Shown piece by piece: positions 18,802-28,366 of a stretch of 64,000 nt of DNA; position 1 is the stretch's first letter; each line of letters begins with the position of its first letter. The notes under the pieces were generated by a model. It saw only the letters and a program-made list of their open reading frames with translations. It had not been told where the DNA came from and searched no databases. The DNA is from Zwartia panacis (GTDB taxonomy: Bacteria > Pseudomonadota > Gammaproteobacteria > Burkholderiales > Burkholderiaceae_B): the NCBI RefSeq assembly GCF_030410395.1, contig NZ_JAUHHF010000001.1, positions 472,219-536,218 of the forward strand. The letters run 5' to 3'. The translations under genes were made by a program, and so were the position numbers.

Positions 18802-20543
18802 ATAAAAATTTCTCAGTTCAGCTGGATGGGTTGACTAAAGAGCAAATGCCAAAGGACCCAATGCCAGAGGAGCTTCGAACGCAGGGAGAGCTTGAACGCT
18901 TGGCTCCTCCCGTGACCCGAATCCTATGCAAGGAGTTGGATGTCATGAGTTTAGTGATCCGAATGTGTCCAGTTCTCTTTGCGGATGGTACTTCGGGAGT
19001 ATTTGTACTGAGTGATTTTTATTATGACGATCAGACCATCGCGCTTTTACAGTTACTTAAGCAACGAGGGTATCGCCTGAATTCAAACTCTTTATTCGTT
19101 TTATCGCCGGCGTTACTGATTGCTGTCACCAAGTCGATACGTGGCTCTTCAAAGAGCGCGCCTCAGATGACAGAGACGACGACCAATGGGGGTGCTTTAG
19201 TCATGGCAATGAACGCTATCCTGGTTTGGGGTCTGAGGCGGCGCGCGAGTGATATTCACTTTAATGTGAGGCGTTTCAAGAGCGAATCTCCCGTCATGTT
19301 CACGATCGATGGCCGTTACGTTTGTCCTGAAAGATATGCGCACATTCCAACCGCAACCATGCTTGCAATGCTTGCTGTGACATGGATGGAGGTTGAAGGG
19401 GGAAATGGAGCAGTCTTTGATCCAACCATAGAGCAACAGGGCAGGATCAATCGTGAGCTTGACGGTCATCGAATCAGTTTGAGGTGGGCATCGCTCGCAA
19501 CTGACCTGGGACCTTCGGTATGTTTACGTATATTGGTTCTTGATGACTCTGAATTAACACCGGATTTGGCCGATCTAGGCTACCTTGATTCACAAATCAC
19601 AGCCCTTCGTCGAGCCACTCTTTCCCAGGGCGGAGCAATCGTACTGGCGGGAACCGTCGGTTCTGGAAAGTCTACGACGCTTGCGACGCTGATGCGAGAA
19701 ATTCCTTCATACCGGAAAATCATCACTCTTGAAGATCCTGCTGAATATTTAATACCCAACGCTTTACAAAATACTGTATCGAGATCGTTAGATGAAAATG
19801 AATTGAATGTTTTTGATAATAAGCTCAGGGCATTCAAGCGCTCCGCCATGAATGATTTGTTGATTGGTGAAATAAGAGATTCCGCAGGTGGAAGGGCATT
19901 TTCAGATCTTGCAGGTACGGGTGTGAGTCTCTACACCACTGTTCATGCTGGATCCGCCCTTTTGGTTCCTGATAGATTGTCTTCGAGCTTTATTGGAGTG
20001 CCCAGAGACTTGTTGGCAACACCGGGTATTCTCAAATTACTCGTATTTCAATGCCTTCTGCCGCAAGTTTGTCAGATTTGCGCGCAGACGCACGAGGAAA
20101 TACTTCGGATGCCGAACTGGAGATGTTCTGTTGACCAATCACGGTCTCTTCAGTGGAAGCTGGGATGGTTAGCCGCACTTGAAGAACACTCTGGTTTGTC
20201 GAGAGAGCGTTTGAGATTTCGATCTGAAATAGGTTGTGAGAACTGTGCAAAGGGATTATCCGCTTTGGTTGGAACCTCTGGTCGCACGGTCGCTGCCGAG
20301 TTCATTGAGCCTGCAGAGGAACCTGATTTTTTGATGGTGCTCAAAGAAAATGATGCGCTGATGTTGCAGCGTTGGTTTGATGCGCGTGAACGCGGTCCGC
20401 TATCAAGCGCAGAGATGAGTGGGAAAAGTGTAAAAGAATGTGCATTACACAAAGTTTGGAATGGACAGGTGGACCCCCGAACGGTTGAGCAGTTTTTTGG
20501 AAGGAAGCATGTTGCCGGGAGTTTCGCGCATGAATCCAGATAA
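18798..20543 (+). CDS. pilQ: Type IVb pilus assembly ATPase (PilQ/GspE family)
   Basis: The hexameric ATPase that drives pilus extension, 581 residues. Motifs: RRRASDIHFNVRR in the N-terminal half, Walker A GTVGSGKSTT near residues 285-294, Asp box IITLEDPAEYLI, Walker B LLIGEIRD near 354-361, and the His box TTVHAGSA. Two Cys pairs (CQIC near 425 and CENC near 480) form the zinc-binding element of GspE-like ATPases. The frame opens at TTG 18738, but ATG 18798 forms an ATGA overlap with the pilP stop and has a purine-rich AGCGGG upstream, so it is preferred. The last 14 bases overlap pilR. Confidence 0.92.
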   Translation: MNKNFSVQLDGLTKEQMPKDPMPEELRTQGELERLAPPVTRILCKELDVMSLVIRMCPVLFADGTSGVFVLSDFYYDDQTIALLQLLKQRGYRLNSNSLFVLSPALLIAVTKSIRGSSKSAPQMTETTTNGGALVMAMNAILVWGLRRRASDIHFNVRRFKSESPVMFTIDGRYVCPERYAHIPTATMLAMLAVTWMEVEGGNGAVFDPTIEQQGRINRELDGHRISLRWASLATDLGPSVCLRILVLDDSELTPDLADLGYLDSQITALRRATLSQGGAIVLAGTVGSGKSTTLATLMREIPSYRKIITLEDPAEYLIPNALQNTVSRSLDENELNVFDNKLRAFKRSAMNDLLIGEIRDSAGGRAFSDLAGTGVSLYTTVHAGSALLVPDRLSSSFIGVPRDLLATPGILKLLVFQCLLPQVCQICAQTHEEILRMPNWRCSVDQSRSLQWKLGWLAALEEHSGLSRERLRFRSEIGCENCAKGLSALVGTSGRTVAAEFIEPAEEPDFLMVLKENDALMLQRWFDARERGPLSSAEMSGKSVKECALHKVWNGQVDPRTVEQFFGRKHVAGSFAHESR

Positions 20544-21675
20544 GTTCTTTTCCTTGCGACTCATTCATGACATCAGATCGCTATTTCACAAAGTGTGGAT
20601 CATGTTTGCTGCTCAAGATTTTAGGGCACAGCGTGCGGACTATTACGAATATCTTGCTGATCTGATTGATACGACAGCAGGAGCCAAAACACTTCAAAGC
20701 GTGTTTCAGGACGATGCGATTCGTTACGCTCAAACCTCTTCCCGTGGCTTTTTGTCACGCCTATGGTTAGCCAGGTTCCCGCAAACGGGCGGAGACTTAT
20801 TTTCCACTTGGAATGGGACGTTGCCATTGGAGGATCTCTTAGCGATACAGTCCGCACAATACGCTGGTGCGCAAGCGTTGACCAAAGCACTTAGACAACT
20901 CGCCTCAGTCGTCAGACTTGTAGATCATGCGCGTGAACTATTGTGGACGACTGCATTCGTCGGTTTCGCGGGTTTGTTCATGGCTTTTGGCTCAGTAGCT
21001 TCCATCCCGACATTTACGGTCAAGCAACTTAAAAAAGTATTTGAAGCAGTTCCTTCAGAGTTTTATTTGGCCTGGACGAAAGCATTATTTGCCACGGCTG
21101 AAGGATTGAGTGAGTGTTGGCCTTATTTATTGATCGCGTTGCTTATAGGTGTATTTGCGCTGGCTTGGTCCTTTGCAAACTGGACGGGTGCGCTGCGTCA
21201 AATCGCAGATTCGTGGGGTCCCTGGGCTTTTTACAGGCGGGTTCAAACAGTTCGTTTTGTGTCATTGCTTGCGGTGACGCTCTGCCCGGGTGCTAGTCAG
21301 ACTACGCGGTTGCGCGAGGCGATCAACTTGCAGAGACACGGGGCGTCCCCTTGGTTTGGGAGACACTTGCAAATCATGGTGACACGTCTGGATTTAGGCG
21401 GACAGGCAACGGATGCCTTGGACACAGGGTTGATCGATCCAGAAATTTGGTGGTATTTCACGGACCTGATGGGTACGCTTGGACTTGATGAGGCGCTGTA
21501 TCGCACACGCCTGAGGACTGAGGTCCATGCGCTTAAACGGATCAAGAAACAAGCACAATATTTACGCTGGGGAGCCTTGTTGCTGGCCTTGTCGATTGTG
21601 TTGAGTATCGCATTCTGGCACGTTCAAGTATTCGAGGAGCTCAGACAAGCACTGAGCCTGCACTATTCACGCTGA
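20530..21675 (+). CDS. pilR: Type IVb pilus platform protein (PilR, type II secretion F fold)
   Basis: Inner-membrane platform of the pilus, 381 residues. It has the T2SF arrangement: hydrophobic segments near residues 155-175 (LLWTTAFVGFAGLFMAFG), 205-225 (YLLIALLIGVFALAW) and 350-370 (WGALLLALSIVLSIAFW), with cytoplasmic helical repeats between. The frame opens at 20440 (GTG or similar), but ATG 20530 has GGGAG at 20518-20522 and gives a normal 14-base overlap with pilQ; ATG 20509 with GGAAGG is a second possibility. Partner of the PilQ ATPase. Confidence 0.85.
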   Translation: MNPDKFFSLRLIHDIRSLFHKVWIMFAAQDFRAQRADYYEYLADLIDTTAGAKTLQSVFQDDAIRYAQTSSRGFLSRLWLARFPQTGGDLFSTWNGTLPLEDLLAIQSAQYAGAQALTKALRQLASVVRLVDHARELLWTTAFVGFAGLFMAFGSVASIPTFTVKQLKKVFEAVPSEFYLAWTKALFATAEGLSECWPYLLIALLIGVFALAWSFANWTGALRQIADSWGPWAFYRRVQTVRFVSLLAVTLCPGASQTTRLREAINLQRHGASPWFGRHLQIMVTRLDLGGQATDALDTGLIDPEIWWYFTDLMGTLGLDEALYRTRLRTEVHALKRIKKQAQYLRWGALLLALSIVLSIAFWHVQVFEELRQALSLHYSR

Positions 21676-21757
21676 GTGAGCGTTCTTGAATAGGCATTCT
21701 TTTTATTTGCAATCATATTTACAACGTTTCTCATCCCATTTAAAAGGTCATCACTCA

Positions 21758-22429
21758 ATGCCGATTGAAATCGCCTCGCAGCGCGCAATACCGTCTTCAT
21801 TTTTTGTTCATGTTTTTTCTGGATTTTTTTCTTCTTCCACAGTCGAGCGTCAGCGCGGTTTTTCTCTGATAGAAATTTCGATTGTGACGACCATTATGAT
21901 GCTGCTCGCAATTGTTGGTATCCCTGCGATACAGGGCTATGTCGTTGAGAGCAAAGTTCCTCGGGTCGCTGAGGAGCTTCAGCGCTTTGTGGCGCGCCTC
22001 AAAGTGACCACCAATGGTTTTGGTGCCAGTCCTTATGTGAACGTGGATACAAGAGTTCTTGCCAATTCACTGCGTGGCTCGAGTGTGGTTGCTGTTTCCG
22101 GAGAGGGCGCTGGGGCGAACGTGGCGCACGGGCTGGGTGGACCGGGCGTCTCTGGCCGCGGTGTTGTGCGCATTGCACCGTACGCTTTATCTGGCGCGCC
22201 TGTTGGATCGGCGTTTCTATTGACTCTTAATGACGTCAATCATGCGGCGTGTCCCGGACTGGCCTCCATCTTGCAACGTATCGCAGAGGTGGTCAAGATT
22301 TCAGGTACGTCGGGACCTGTGACTGTTAAAGACAATTTGAATCAGCCCGTTTCAGCCTATGACCCTTTACTGGCTGATGCGCAGTGTTTAAACGGTGACC
22401 GTAATGTTTTTGAATTTGTGATTCGCTGA
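21758..22429 (+). CDS. pilS: Type IVb major prepilin (PilS-like)
   Basis: A 223-residue prepilin. The cleavage motif is RG|FSLIEISIVTTIMMLLAIVG: Gly at -1, Phe at +1 and Glu at +5, followed by the hydrophobic alpha-1 stem. Two late cysteines (HAACPGL and DAQCLNG) suit the disulfide-bounded D region of type IVb pilins. The start is uncertain: ATG 21758 (AAGGT at 21744-21748) gives a 34-residue leader, and the upstream TTG 21686 a 58-residue one; both are longer than in R64 PilS (about 23). Its stop shares a base with the next start (TGATG). No prepilin peptidase is encoded nearby. Confidence 0.88.
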   Translation: MPIEIASQRAIPSSFFVHVFSGFFSSSTVERQRGFSLIEISIVTTIMMLLAIVGIPAIQGYVVESKVPRVAEELQRFVARLKVTTNGFGASPYVNVDTRVLANSLRGSSVVAVSGEGAGANVAHGLGGPGVSGRGVVRIAPYALSGAPVGSAFLLTLNDVNHAACPGLASILQRIAEVVKISGTSGPVTVKDNLNQPVSAYDPLLADAQCLNGDRNVFEFVIR

Positions 22430-23478
22430 TGCGTCAGAATCAAAACGGTTTTTCACTGCTTGAGATGATCGTTGCGACAGCGTTGACGTCGCTGATTGGA
22501 GTCTGGTCTGCAACGACCTGGGTTCAGCAGTCCGAAGATGCTGCTTCGCAAGCCATGGGTCGCTGGTTGCTGACGGTTAAAGATTCGGTGGATAAGATGC
22601 TCATCCGGCAAGCCGACTTCTTGGTAGGCTTGTCTTCTGCCAATCAGAGTCAGGAAGCATATCAAGATGTATGGCGACCAACCTTGAGCGAGCTCATTCG
22701 GGCGGGTCATTTGAGTGCAAGTTTTTCTTTGCGACCGCCTCTGGGCTATGACCTCAGTATTAGAGTGCTCAAGCCTGTCGGAAAATGTTTGACGCTAGGT
22801 TGCAAGGTTGAGGTGTTCACTATCGCAACCCCTCAAGCTTCCCAGTATGAACAGTCGGGACAGGTCACGCGTATTGGAAAAATCATGTCCTCACTGGATG
22901 GACATGGGGCGACGGTCACACCTCTGTCGCCGCAGTGGATTCGAGGTCCAAACCTGCAGCTCGCAAACCCTCCGTCACCCGATATGACGTCTTTGCCGAT
23001 CGGATCCATTGTGCTGCACAGTTTTCACGACTCAAGTGCGCAGGTCAGTTTTTTAAGGCAAGGTGAAAAGCGTGATGTGCATCTGGGTGCAAATCTTGAT
23101 CTGGCAGGCAGGCTGACCGCAAAGGGGAATATTGTCGCGGCCGGTCGAGTGGCCGCCTCAGGTCATCTTCAGCTTGGTGCGATCGGCAGGCCGGGTGAGC
23201 CGTGCGATGAAGGGGGGCTGTTGGCCCAGTCAAGCGCTGGAGGGTTGTTAGTTTGCCAGGGAGGGGTCTGGCAAAAGAGCGCGAATGGCTCAGGTGGCCA
23301 GTACATCGAACGCGCAGGCTTTCCTTGTCACCTTCGCGATGGAGTCGATATCGAACGTCGTAACCCGATGACAGGTGATTGCACGTGTCCCGAGGGCTAT
23401 AAGCCCTATCTGATTTCAGTCTGGCGGTTTCCATTTTGGTCTTACAACGAATTTCAGACTTTTCAATGCGTAAACTGA
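22429..23478 (+). CDS. pilV: PilV-like minor pilin / pilus tip adhesin
   Basis: A 349-residue prepilin-like protein with a 7-residue leader and cleavage motif NG|FSLLEMIVATALTS (Glu at +5). The middle part (GRLTAKGNIVAAGRVAASGHLQLGAIGRPGEPCDEGGLLAQSSAGGLLVCQGGVWQ, about 220-280) matches the constant region of PilV shufflon-type adhesins, where a receptor-binding C-terminal segment follows. Here the C-terminal segment is cysteine-rich (PCHLRDG, CTCPEGYK, FQCVN). In plasmid systems this end is switched by DNA inversion, but no recombinase or inverted sfx-like repeats are visible here, so this is probably a fixed version. Confidence 0.83.
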   Translation: MRQNQNGFSLLEMIVATALTSLIGVWSATTWVQQSEDAASQAMGRWLLTVKDSVDKMLIRQADFLVGLSSANQSQEAYQDVWRPTLSELIRAGHLSASFSLRPPLGYDLSIRVLKPVGKCLTLGCKVEVFTIATPQASQYEQSGQVTRIGKIMSSLDGHGATVTPLSPQWIRGPNLQLANPPSPDMTSLPIGSIVLHSFHDSSAQVSFLRQGEKRDVHLGANLDLAGRLTAKGNIVAAGRVAASGHLQLGAIGRPGEPCDEGGLLAQSSAGGLLVCQGGVWQKSANGSGGQYIERAGFPCHLRDGVDIERRNPMTGDCTCPEGYKPYLISVWRFPFWSYNEFQTFQCVN

Positions 23479-23542
23479 TCGAGGCAGGAAAATTGTCCTC
23501 TCAAATGCGGGGCGGTTTGGCCTGAATGGACGAGGGGGCTGC

Positions 23543-23571
23543 CTGAATTCATGGGCACAAGCCCGTATAAT
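23543..23571 (+). promoter_or_regulatory. Probable sigma-70 promoter for alaS
   Basis: TATAAT at 23566-23571 is a perfect -10 element; the hexamer 17 bases upstream is CTGAAT (23543-23548), a weak -35. The predicted start point is about 60 bases before the alaS ATG. Confidence 0.55.
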
Positions 23572-23640
23572 CGACCACCAAGCTTGAGGGGGACTGTCAT
23601 GATGTCCCCTTCGTCTTTTCCTCTCATTTGATGCCGTACG

Positions 23641-26274
23641 ATGAAAACGACCGAAATTCGCCAGAAATTCTTGCAGTTCTTCCAGTCCAAGGGACATACG
23701 ATTGTGCCTTCGTCGTCATTGGTGCCGGGAAATGATCCGACGCTGCTGTTTACCAACTCTGGGATGGTCCAATTCAAAGACGTCTTTACTGGCAAGGATT
23801 CACGCCCGTATAAACGTGCGACTTCCTCACAGCGCAGTGTTCGCGCGGGTGGCAAACATAACGATTTGGAAAATGTGGGCTACACCGCTCGCCACCATAC
23901 TTTCTTTGAAATGCTGGGTAACTTTAGTTTTGGTGACTATTTCAAACGCGATGCCATTGCGTATGCCTGGGAAATGCTGACGGGTGTTTATGGCTTACCC
24001 AAGGAAAAGCTTTGGGTCACTGTTTATCAAGAGGATGACGAGGCTTACGGAATTTGGGAAAAGGAAATTGGTGTTCCACCCGAACGCATCATCCGCATAG
24101 GCGACAACAAAGGCGCGCGTTACGCGTCTGACAACTTTTGGCAGATGGCCGATACGGGTCCTTGCGGTCCTTGCACCGAGATTTTTTATGATCATGGTGC
24201 CGATATCTGGGGCGGACCACCGGGATCTCCCGAAGAGGATGGTGATCGCTACATTGAAATCTGGAATCTGGTTTTCATGCAATTCGAGCGTGATGCAGCC
24301 GGAAATATGACGCCTTTGCCAAAGCCTTGTGTTGATACTGGCATGGGCCTGGAGCGCATTGCCGCGGTCTTGCAGCATGTGCACTCGAATTACGAGATTG
24401 ATTTGTTTGTGGCGCTGATCGAGGCGGCTGCGCGCGAGACTGGTTGTAAAGACTTGTCCAATAACTCCCTCAAGGTGATTGCCGACCATATCCGGGCTTG
24501 TTGCTTCCTTGTCGTCGATGGTGTGATTCCGAGTAACGAGGGTAGAGGATACGTACTGCGTCGCATCATTCGTCGCGCGTTGCGTCATGGTTACCAGTTG
24601 GGTCAGAGCAAGCCGTTTTTTTACAAAATGGTGCCTGATCTGGTTAAACAAATGGGTGAGGCATATCCCGAGCTCACTAAAAATGCAGCTCGTGTAGAGC
24701 AAGTCCTACGTCAAGAAGAGGAACGTTTTGGCGAAACTCTTGAGCATGGCATGAAAATTCTGGATGCCGCTTTGGCCGCCTTGCCAAAAGTTTCCCAAGG
24801 TCAGTTACAGGTCCTGGATGGCAATACACTGTTTACTCTTTACGACACCTATGGCTTCCCAGTCGATCTGACAGCGGATATTTGCCGAGAGCGTGGCGTA
24901 GATGTTGATCAGGCTGGGTTTGAATCCGCAATGAATCGACAAAGAGATCAGGCTCGGGCGGCAGGGAAATTCAAAATGGCTGAGGGGCTCGCTTACTCAG
25001 GTACCCAAACTGTTTTTGAGGGATACGATCACCTCCAGCGCTCGGGCAAAGTCCTGGCACTTTATGTGGGTGGCGCTTCAGTCGACCGTGTTGTGGCGGG
25101 GCAGGATGCCATCGCCGTCCTCGATAATACCCCTTTCTACGCGGAGTCTGGCGGACAGGTCGGGGATACGGGTGCATTGACATCAGGCGCTGCAATGTTT
25201 GAGGTTCTTGATACGCAAAAGATTCAGCCAGGCGTATTTGGACACCATGGTCGAGTCGCAACAGGTGCGCTTTCGGTTGGCGATACGGTGACTGCGACTG
25301 TCGATGCTGAACAGCGTGCCCGGACGGTGCGCAATCACTCTGCGACACATTTGATGCACAAGGCATTGAGGGAAGTGCTGGGAGGGCATGTCCAGCAAAG
25401 AGGCTCCTTGGTCGATGCGGACAAGACGCGATTTGACTTTGCGCATGATGCGCCTTTGTCCGAACAAGAGATCGCCCGAGTTGAATCAATTGTCAACGCA
25501 GAAATTTTGAAAAATCAGGCTGCTATGGCGCAAACAATGTCCTATGACGATGCCGTGAAAGGCGGTGCGATGGCGTTGTTTGGCGAGAAATATGGCGATA
25601 CTGTGCGTGTGCTCGATATCGGTTTTTCTCGCGAGTTGTGCGGTGGCACGCATGTTGCCCGCACGGGTGACATTGGTCTTTTCAAGGTGGTGGCTGAGGG
25701 TGGTGTTGCCGCTGGGGTGCGCCGGATCGAGGCTGTTACGGGTTTGAATGCGCTCGCCTGGGTGCAAAACCTGAATGCGACTGTTCAGCGCGCAGCGGCT
25801 GCGCTCAAGACACAACCCGCCGAACTGCCAGAGCGCATTGGCCTTTTGCAAGATCAGCTCAAGTCCGTTGAAAAGGATCTCGAGCAGGCGCGCGCCAAGC
25901 TTGCTTCCAGCGCGGGTAACGCTTTAACCGAAGCAGCTGTCGACATGCCTGCCGGGTTCAAGCTTTTGGTTACCGAAGTCAAGGGTGTCGATCCTAAAGA
26001 TCTGCGCTCAATGGTGGATCAGCTCAAAGATCGTCTGAAATCAGCCGTCGTTTTGCTGGCAACAATCTCCGCTGATGGAAAGATCAGCTTGGTGGCGGGA
26101 GTGACTGCGGACTTGAGTGCAAAGATCAAGGCAGGCGATCTGGTTGGTTTTGTTGCGGGTCAGATTGGAGGCAAAGGTGGCGGTCGAGCCGACATGGCAA
26201 TGGGTGGTGGGGCTGATGTAGCTGCTTTGCCTGCCAGCTTGTCGAGCGTGAAAGCGTGGGTCGAGGCTAAATAA
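23641..26274 (+). CDS. alaS: Alanyl-tRNA synthetase
   Basis: A class II aminoacyl-tRNA synthetase of 877 residues, the standard length. The N-terminal catalytic domain has [20 protein letters not shown] and motif-2 [20 protein letters not shown]. The editing domain carries [16 protein letters not shown] and the zinc-binding [13 protein letters not shown]. The C-Ala region (about 740-877) ends with a glycine-rich [19 protein letters not shown]. It charges tRNA-Ala and hydrolyses Ser/Gly-tRNA-Ala. ATG start; the next gene follows 2 bases after its stop, so they are co-transcribed. Confidence 0.98.
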   Translation: MKTTEIRQKFLQFFQSKGHTIVPSSSLVPGNDPTLLFTNSGMVQFKDVFTGKDSRPYKRATSSQRSVRAGGKHNDLENVGYTARHHTFFEMLGNFSFGDYFKRDAIAYAWEMLTGVYGLPKEKLWVTVYQEDDEAYGIWEKEIGVPPERIIRIGDNKGARYASDNFWQMADTGPCGPCTEIFYDHGADIWGGPPGSPEEDGDRYIEIWNLVFMQFERDAAGNMTPLPKPCVDTGMGLERIAAVLQHVHSNYEIDLFVALIEAAARETGCKDLSNNSLKVIADHIRACCFLVVDGVIPSNEGRGYVLRRIIRRALRHGYQLGQSKPFFYKMVPDLVKQMGEAYPELTKNAARVEQVLRQEEERFGETLEHGMKILDAALAALPKVSQGQLQVLDGNTLFTLYDTYGFPVDLTADICRERGVDVDQAGFESAMNRQRDQARAAGKFKMAEGLAYSGTQTVFEGYDHLQRSGKVLALYVGGASVDRVVAGQDAIAVLDNTPFYAESGGQVGDTGALTSGAAMFEVLDTQKIQPGVFGHHGRVATGALSVGDTVTATVDAEQRARTVRNHSATHLMHKALREVLGGHVQQRGSLVDADKTRFDFAHDAPLSEQEIARVESIVNAEILKNQAAMAQTMSYDDAVKGGAMALFGEKYGDTVRVLDIGFSRELCGGTHVARTGDIGLFKVVAEGGVAAGVRRIEAVTGLNALAWVQNLNATVQRAAAALKTQPAELPERIGLLQDQLKSVEKDLEQARAKLASSAGNALTEAAVDMPAGFKLLVTEVKGVDPKDLRSMVDQLKDRLKSAVVLLATISADGKISLVAGVTADLSAKIKAGDLVGFVAGQIGGKGGGRADMAMGGGADVAALPASLSSVKAWVEAK

Positions 26275-26276
26275 GC

Positions 26277-26555
26277 ATGACAGGTCAATCCAATTTGACG
26301 GGCTCTGGTCAGGTCGGCTCTCCGGAATTTAAAGAGACGGTTGATGCGACTGGGCTTTCTTGTCCGCTCCCAATTCTGCGCGCTAAAAAAGCTTTAGCAA
26401 CACTCTCGGCTGGAGATGTTTTGAGAGTGATTACCACTGACCGTGGTGCCGTGCGTGATTTTCAGGCTTTTTGCAAGCAAACTGGCAATGCTCTACTCGC
26501 CCAAATTGACGAAACGGATCGAGTGACGCATTATTTGGAGCGGCGCTTAAAATAA
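26277..26555 (+). CDS. TusA-family sulfurtransferase
   Basis: A small 92-residue protein of the TusA/SirA/YeeD family. The sulfur-carrying cysteine is in VDATGLSCPLPILRAKKAL (about residue 28), followed by the family's beta-alpha-beta-alpha-beta-beta pattern (DVLRVITTDRGAVRDFQAFCKQTGNAL). TusA relays sulfur for tRNA thiolation; several paralogues serve other sulfur pathways, so the exact role is open. It starts 2 bases after alaS. Confidence 0.88.
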   Translation: MTGQSNLTGSGQVGSPEFKETVDATGLSCPLPILRAKKALATLSAGDVLRVITTDRGAVRDFQAFCKQTGNALLAQIDETDRVTHYLERRLK

Positions 26556-26577
26556 GCGGTACCGATCAGCAGTTTAG

Positions 26578-26586
26578 TGCTATACT
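26578..26586 (+). promoter_or_regulatory. Extended -10 promoter for rpsP-rimM-trmD
   Basis: TGCTATACT is an extended -10 element (TGn followed by TATACT at 26581-26586), 35 bases before the rpsP ATG. No good -35 hexamer is visible, as is common when the TG extension is present. Confidence 0.55.
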
Positions 26587-26621
26587 CTTTGGCTTTACTG
26601 AACATTTTCAAGGGATTACGT

Positions 26622-26882
26622 ATGGTGGTGATTCGCCTGGCCCGTGGCGGCTCCAAGAAACGTCCTTTTTACAACCTCGTTGCGACTGATTCCCGTGATC
26701 GTCGTGATGGTCGTTTCATTGAGCGCGTTGGTTTTTACAACCCAGTTGCAAATGCAAACGAAGAGCGTCTTCGTATTGCACTTGACCGTGTCCAGCATTG
26801 GACTGGTGTGGGTGCTCAGTTGTCCCCAGCGGTTGCCCGTCTGGTTAAAGACTTCTCTGCAAAAGTCGCAACCGCGGCTTGA
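26622..26882 (+). CDS. rpsP: 30S ribosomal protein S16
   Basis: Ribosomal protein bS16 of 86 residues. [18 protein letters not shown] at the start and [16 protein letters not shown] near residue 25 are diagnostic. The frame opens upstream at 26577, but ATG 26622 has AGGGA at 26611-26615 and matches the family N-terminus exactly. First gene of the rpsP-rimM-trmD unit. Confidence 0.98.
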   Translation: MVVIRLARGGSKKRPFYNLVATDSRDRRDGRFIERVGFYNPVANANEERLRIALDRVQHWTGVGAQLSPAVARLVKDFSAKVATAA

Positions 26883-26914
26883 TCGTTGCGTTTGACTGAC
26901 TTCGTATCACAGCC

Positions 26915-27550
26915 ATGGCTGACATAGGCGCTTCACAGGCGCCAGACGATCTGGTTGAACTGGGTCGTATTGTGTCAGCCTATGGTGTGCGAGGTTGGGT
27001 GAAAGTGCAGCCGCATTCTGCACAAGGTCTCGTTTTACGCGCTGCTCCGGTGTGGTGGTTAGCTCCGCCTATTCCACCGGCTTCTAAGCTGTACTCTCAG
27101 CCTGATTTGAATCCACAGCTCCGTGCACACAAAGTTAAACAGGTCAGGCCTCAGGGTTCGACTGTTGTAGCCGATCTTGAGCATGTGGGAGACCGCGATA
27201 TTGCTGAATCGATGCGCGGTTTTACCGTTTACGTTTCAAGGCAATACTTTCCAAAAGCTCAGGCTGACGAGTTTTATTGGGTCGACCTTGTCAACTGTTA
27301 TGTCTTTAGTGATGCCCGCTTAGTGGGGGTGGTTGACGAAGTGGTTGATAACGGCGCGCATGCAATATTGCGTGTACAACGTATGCAACTAGAAGGTGAC
27401 CAAACGCCGTCACCTGAGCATCAGCCTCAGTTGCTGCTCGATGAAAAAGGCCGTCCTCAAGAAATTCTGATTCCTTTCGTTGCTGCGCATGTTCAGCACG
27501 TCGACATCGCAACCCGTCGGATAGAGACAGATTGGCCTCTTGATCTTTAA
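26915..27550 (+). CDS. rimM: Ribosome maturation factor RimM
   Basis: Binds S19 and helps 16S rRNA 3'-domain assembly. 211 residues, slightly longer than E. coli RimM (182) because of inserted stretches around residues 48-70 and 158-170. N-terminal barrel motif VELGRIVSAYGVRGWVKVQPHS and the C-terminal PRC-barrel (DEFYWVDLVNCYVF ... EILIPFVAAHVQHVDIATRRIETDWPLDL) are present. ATG start at 26915, 32 bases after rpsP. Confidence 0.95.
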   Translation: MADIGASQAPDDLVELGRIVSAYGVRGWVKVQPHSAQGLVLRAAPVWWLAPPIPPASKLYSQPDLNPQLRAHKVKQVRPQGSTVVADLEHVGDRDIAESMRGFTVYVSRQYFPKAQADEFYWVDLVNCYVFSDARLVGVVDEVVDNGAHAILRVQRMQLEGDQTPSPEHQPQLLLDEKGRPQEILIPFVAAHVQHVDIATRRIETDWPLDL

Positions 27551-27559
27551 GGTTCCGTC

Positions 27560-28321
27560 ATGCGCATTGACGTCATTAGTTTGTTTCCGGATATGTTTGG
27601 TGTGGTCCGTGACTCCGGCGTAACAGGGCGTGCGCACAATCAAGGTATATGGGCATTACACGCGTGGAATCCTCGCGACTTCACCCATGATATCCATCGC
27701 ACTGTTGATGACAGACCCTATGGAGGCGGGCCAGGCATGGTGATGCTGGCTGAGCCCCTCAAACAAACCTTGCAGACCATTCGGACGCAGCGAGGAACGA
27801 CCTCGGTGGATAACGCTCCAGTGATTTTGTTATCGCCTGTGGGCAAGCGTTTTGATCAGTCTCTTGCAGCCCGACTTGCCAACTCTGCAGGCGCCATTTT
27901 TGTTTGTGGTCGTTATGAGGGAGTGGATCAGCGCTTTATCGATGGATACGTCGATGAGCAATGGTCGCTTGGAGATTTTGTTTTATCCGGAGGCGAGATT
28001 GCTGCGCTGGCCATGATTGATGCTGCTGTGCGTTTGATGCCAGGCGCGTTGAATCATGGTGATTCATCCCTGCAGGATTCTTTCCAAGACTCGATCTCGG
28101 GCTTGTTGGATAGTCCGCATTACACACGCCCCGAGCTCTTATGGGATCAACCCGTGCCCCCGGTTTTACTCTCTGGCAATCATGCCAGTATTGCTCGTTG
28201 GCGTCGTGAACAGTCGTTGGCGCTGACCTCTAAAAATCGTCCTGATTTGCTTGAGCACGCACGTCACTTAGGCTTGTTGACCAAAAGCGATGAAAAGTTT
28301 CTGGACAGTCTGAAAACATAG
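27560..28321 (+). CDS. trmD: tRNA (guanine-N1)-methyltransferase
   Basis: Forms m1G37 in tRNAs reading CNN and some other codons, which prevents +1 frameshifting. 253 residues, standard. SPOUT knot features: [13 protein letters not shown] at the start, [29 protein letters not shown] segment and [21 protein letters not shown]. In most proteobacteria rplS follows; here the convergent valS follows instead after 45 bases. Confidence 0.97.
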   Translation: MRIDVISLFPDMFGVVRDSGVTGRAHNQGIWALHAWNPRDFTHDIHRTVDDRPYGGGPGMVMLAEPLKQTLQTIRTQRGTTSVDNAPVILLSPVGKRFDQSLAARLANSAGAIFVCGRYEGVDQRFIDGYVDEQWSLGDFVLSGGEIAALAMIDAAVRLMPGALNHGDSSLQDSFQDSISGLLDSPHYTRPELLWDQPVPPVLLSGNHASIARWRREQSLALTSKNRPDLLEHARHLGLLTKSDEKFLDSLKT

Positions 28322-28335
28322 TTGTTTGCAGACTG
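28306..28335. terminator. Possible hairpin terminator between trmD and valS
   Basis: CAGTCTG (28306-28312) pairs perfectly with CAGACTG (28329-28335), and after one mismatch AAAC pairs with GTTT inside the loop. The arm overlaps the end of trmD. No clear T tract follows in either direction, so it may act with Rho or only as a 3'-end structure between two convergent genes. Confidence 0.35.
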
Positions 28336-28366
28336 AAACCAGATTTCTTTGAGCCGTTTCGAACAA

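Noticed and set aside
22429..23640. Shufflon (invertible pilV ends with recombinase)
   Set aside because: No recombinase gene and no repeated inverted 19-bp sites were seen between pilV and alaS.
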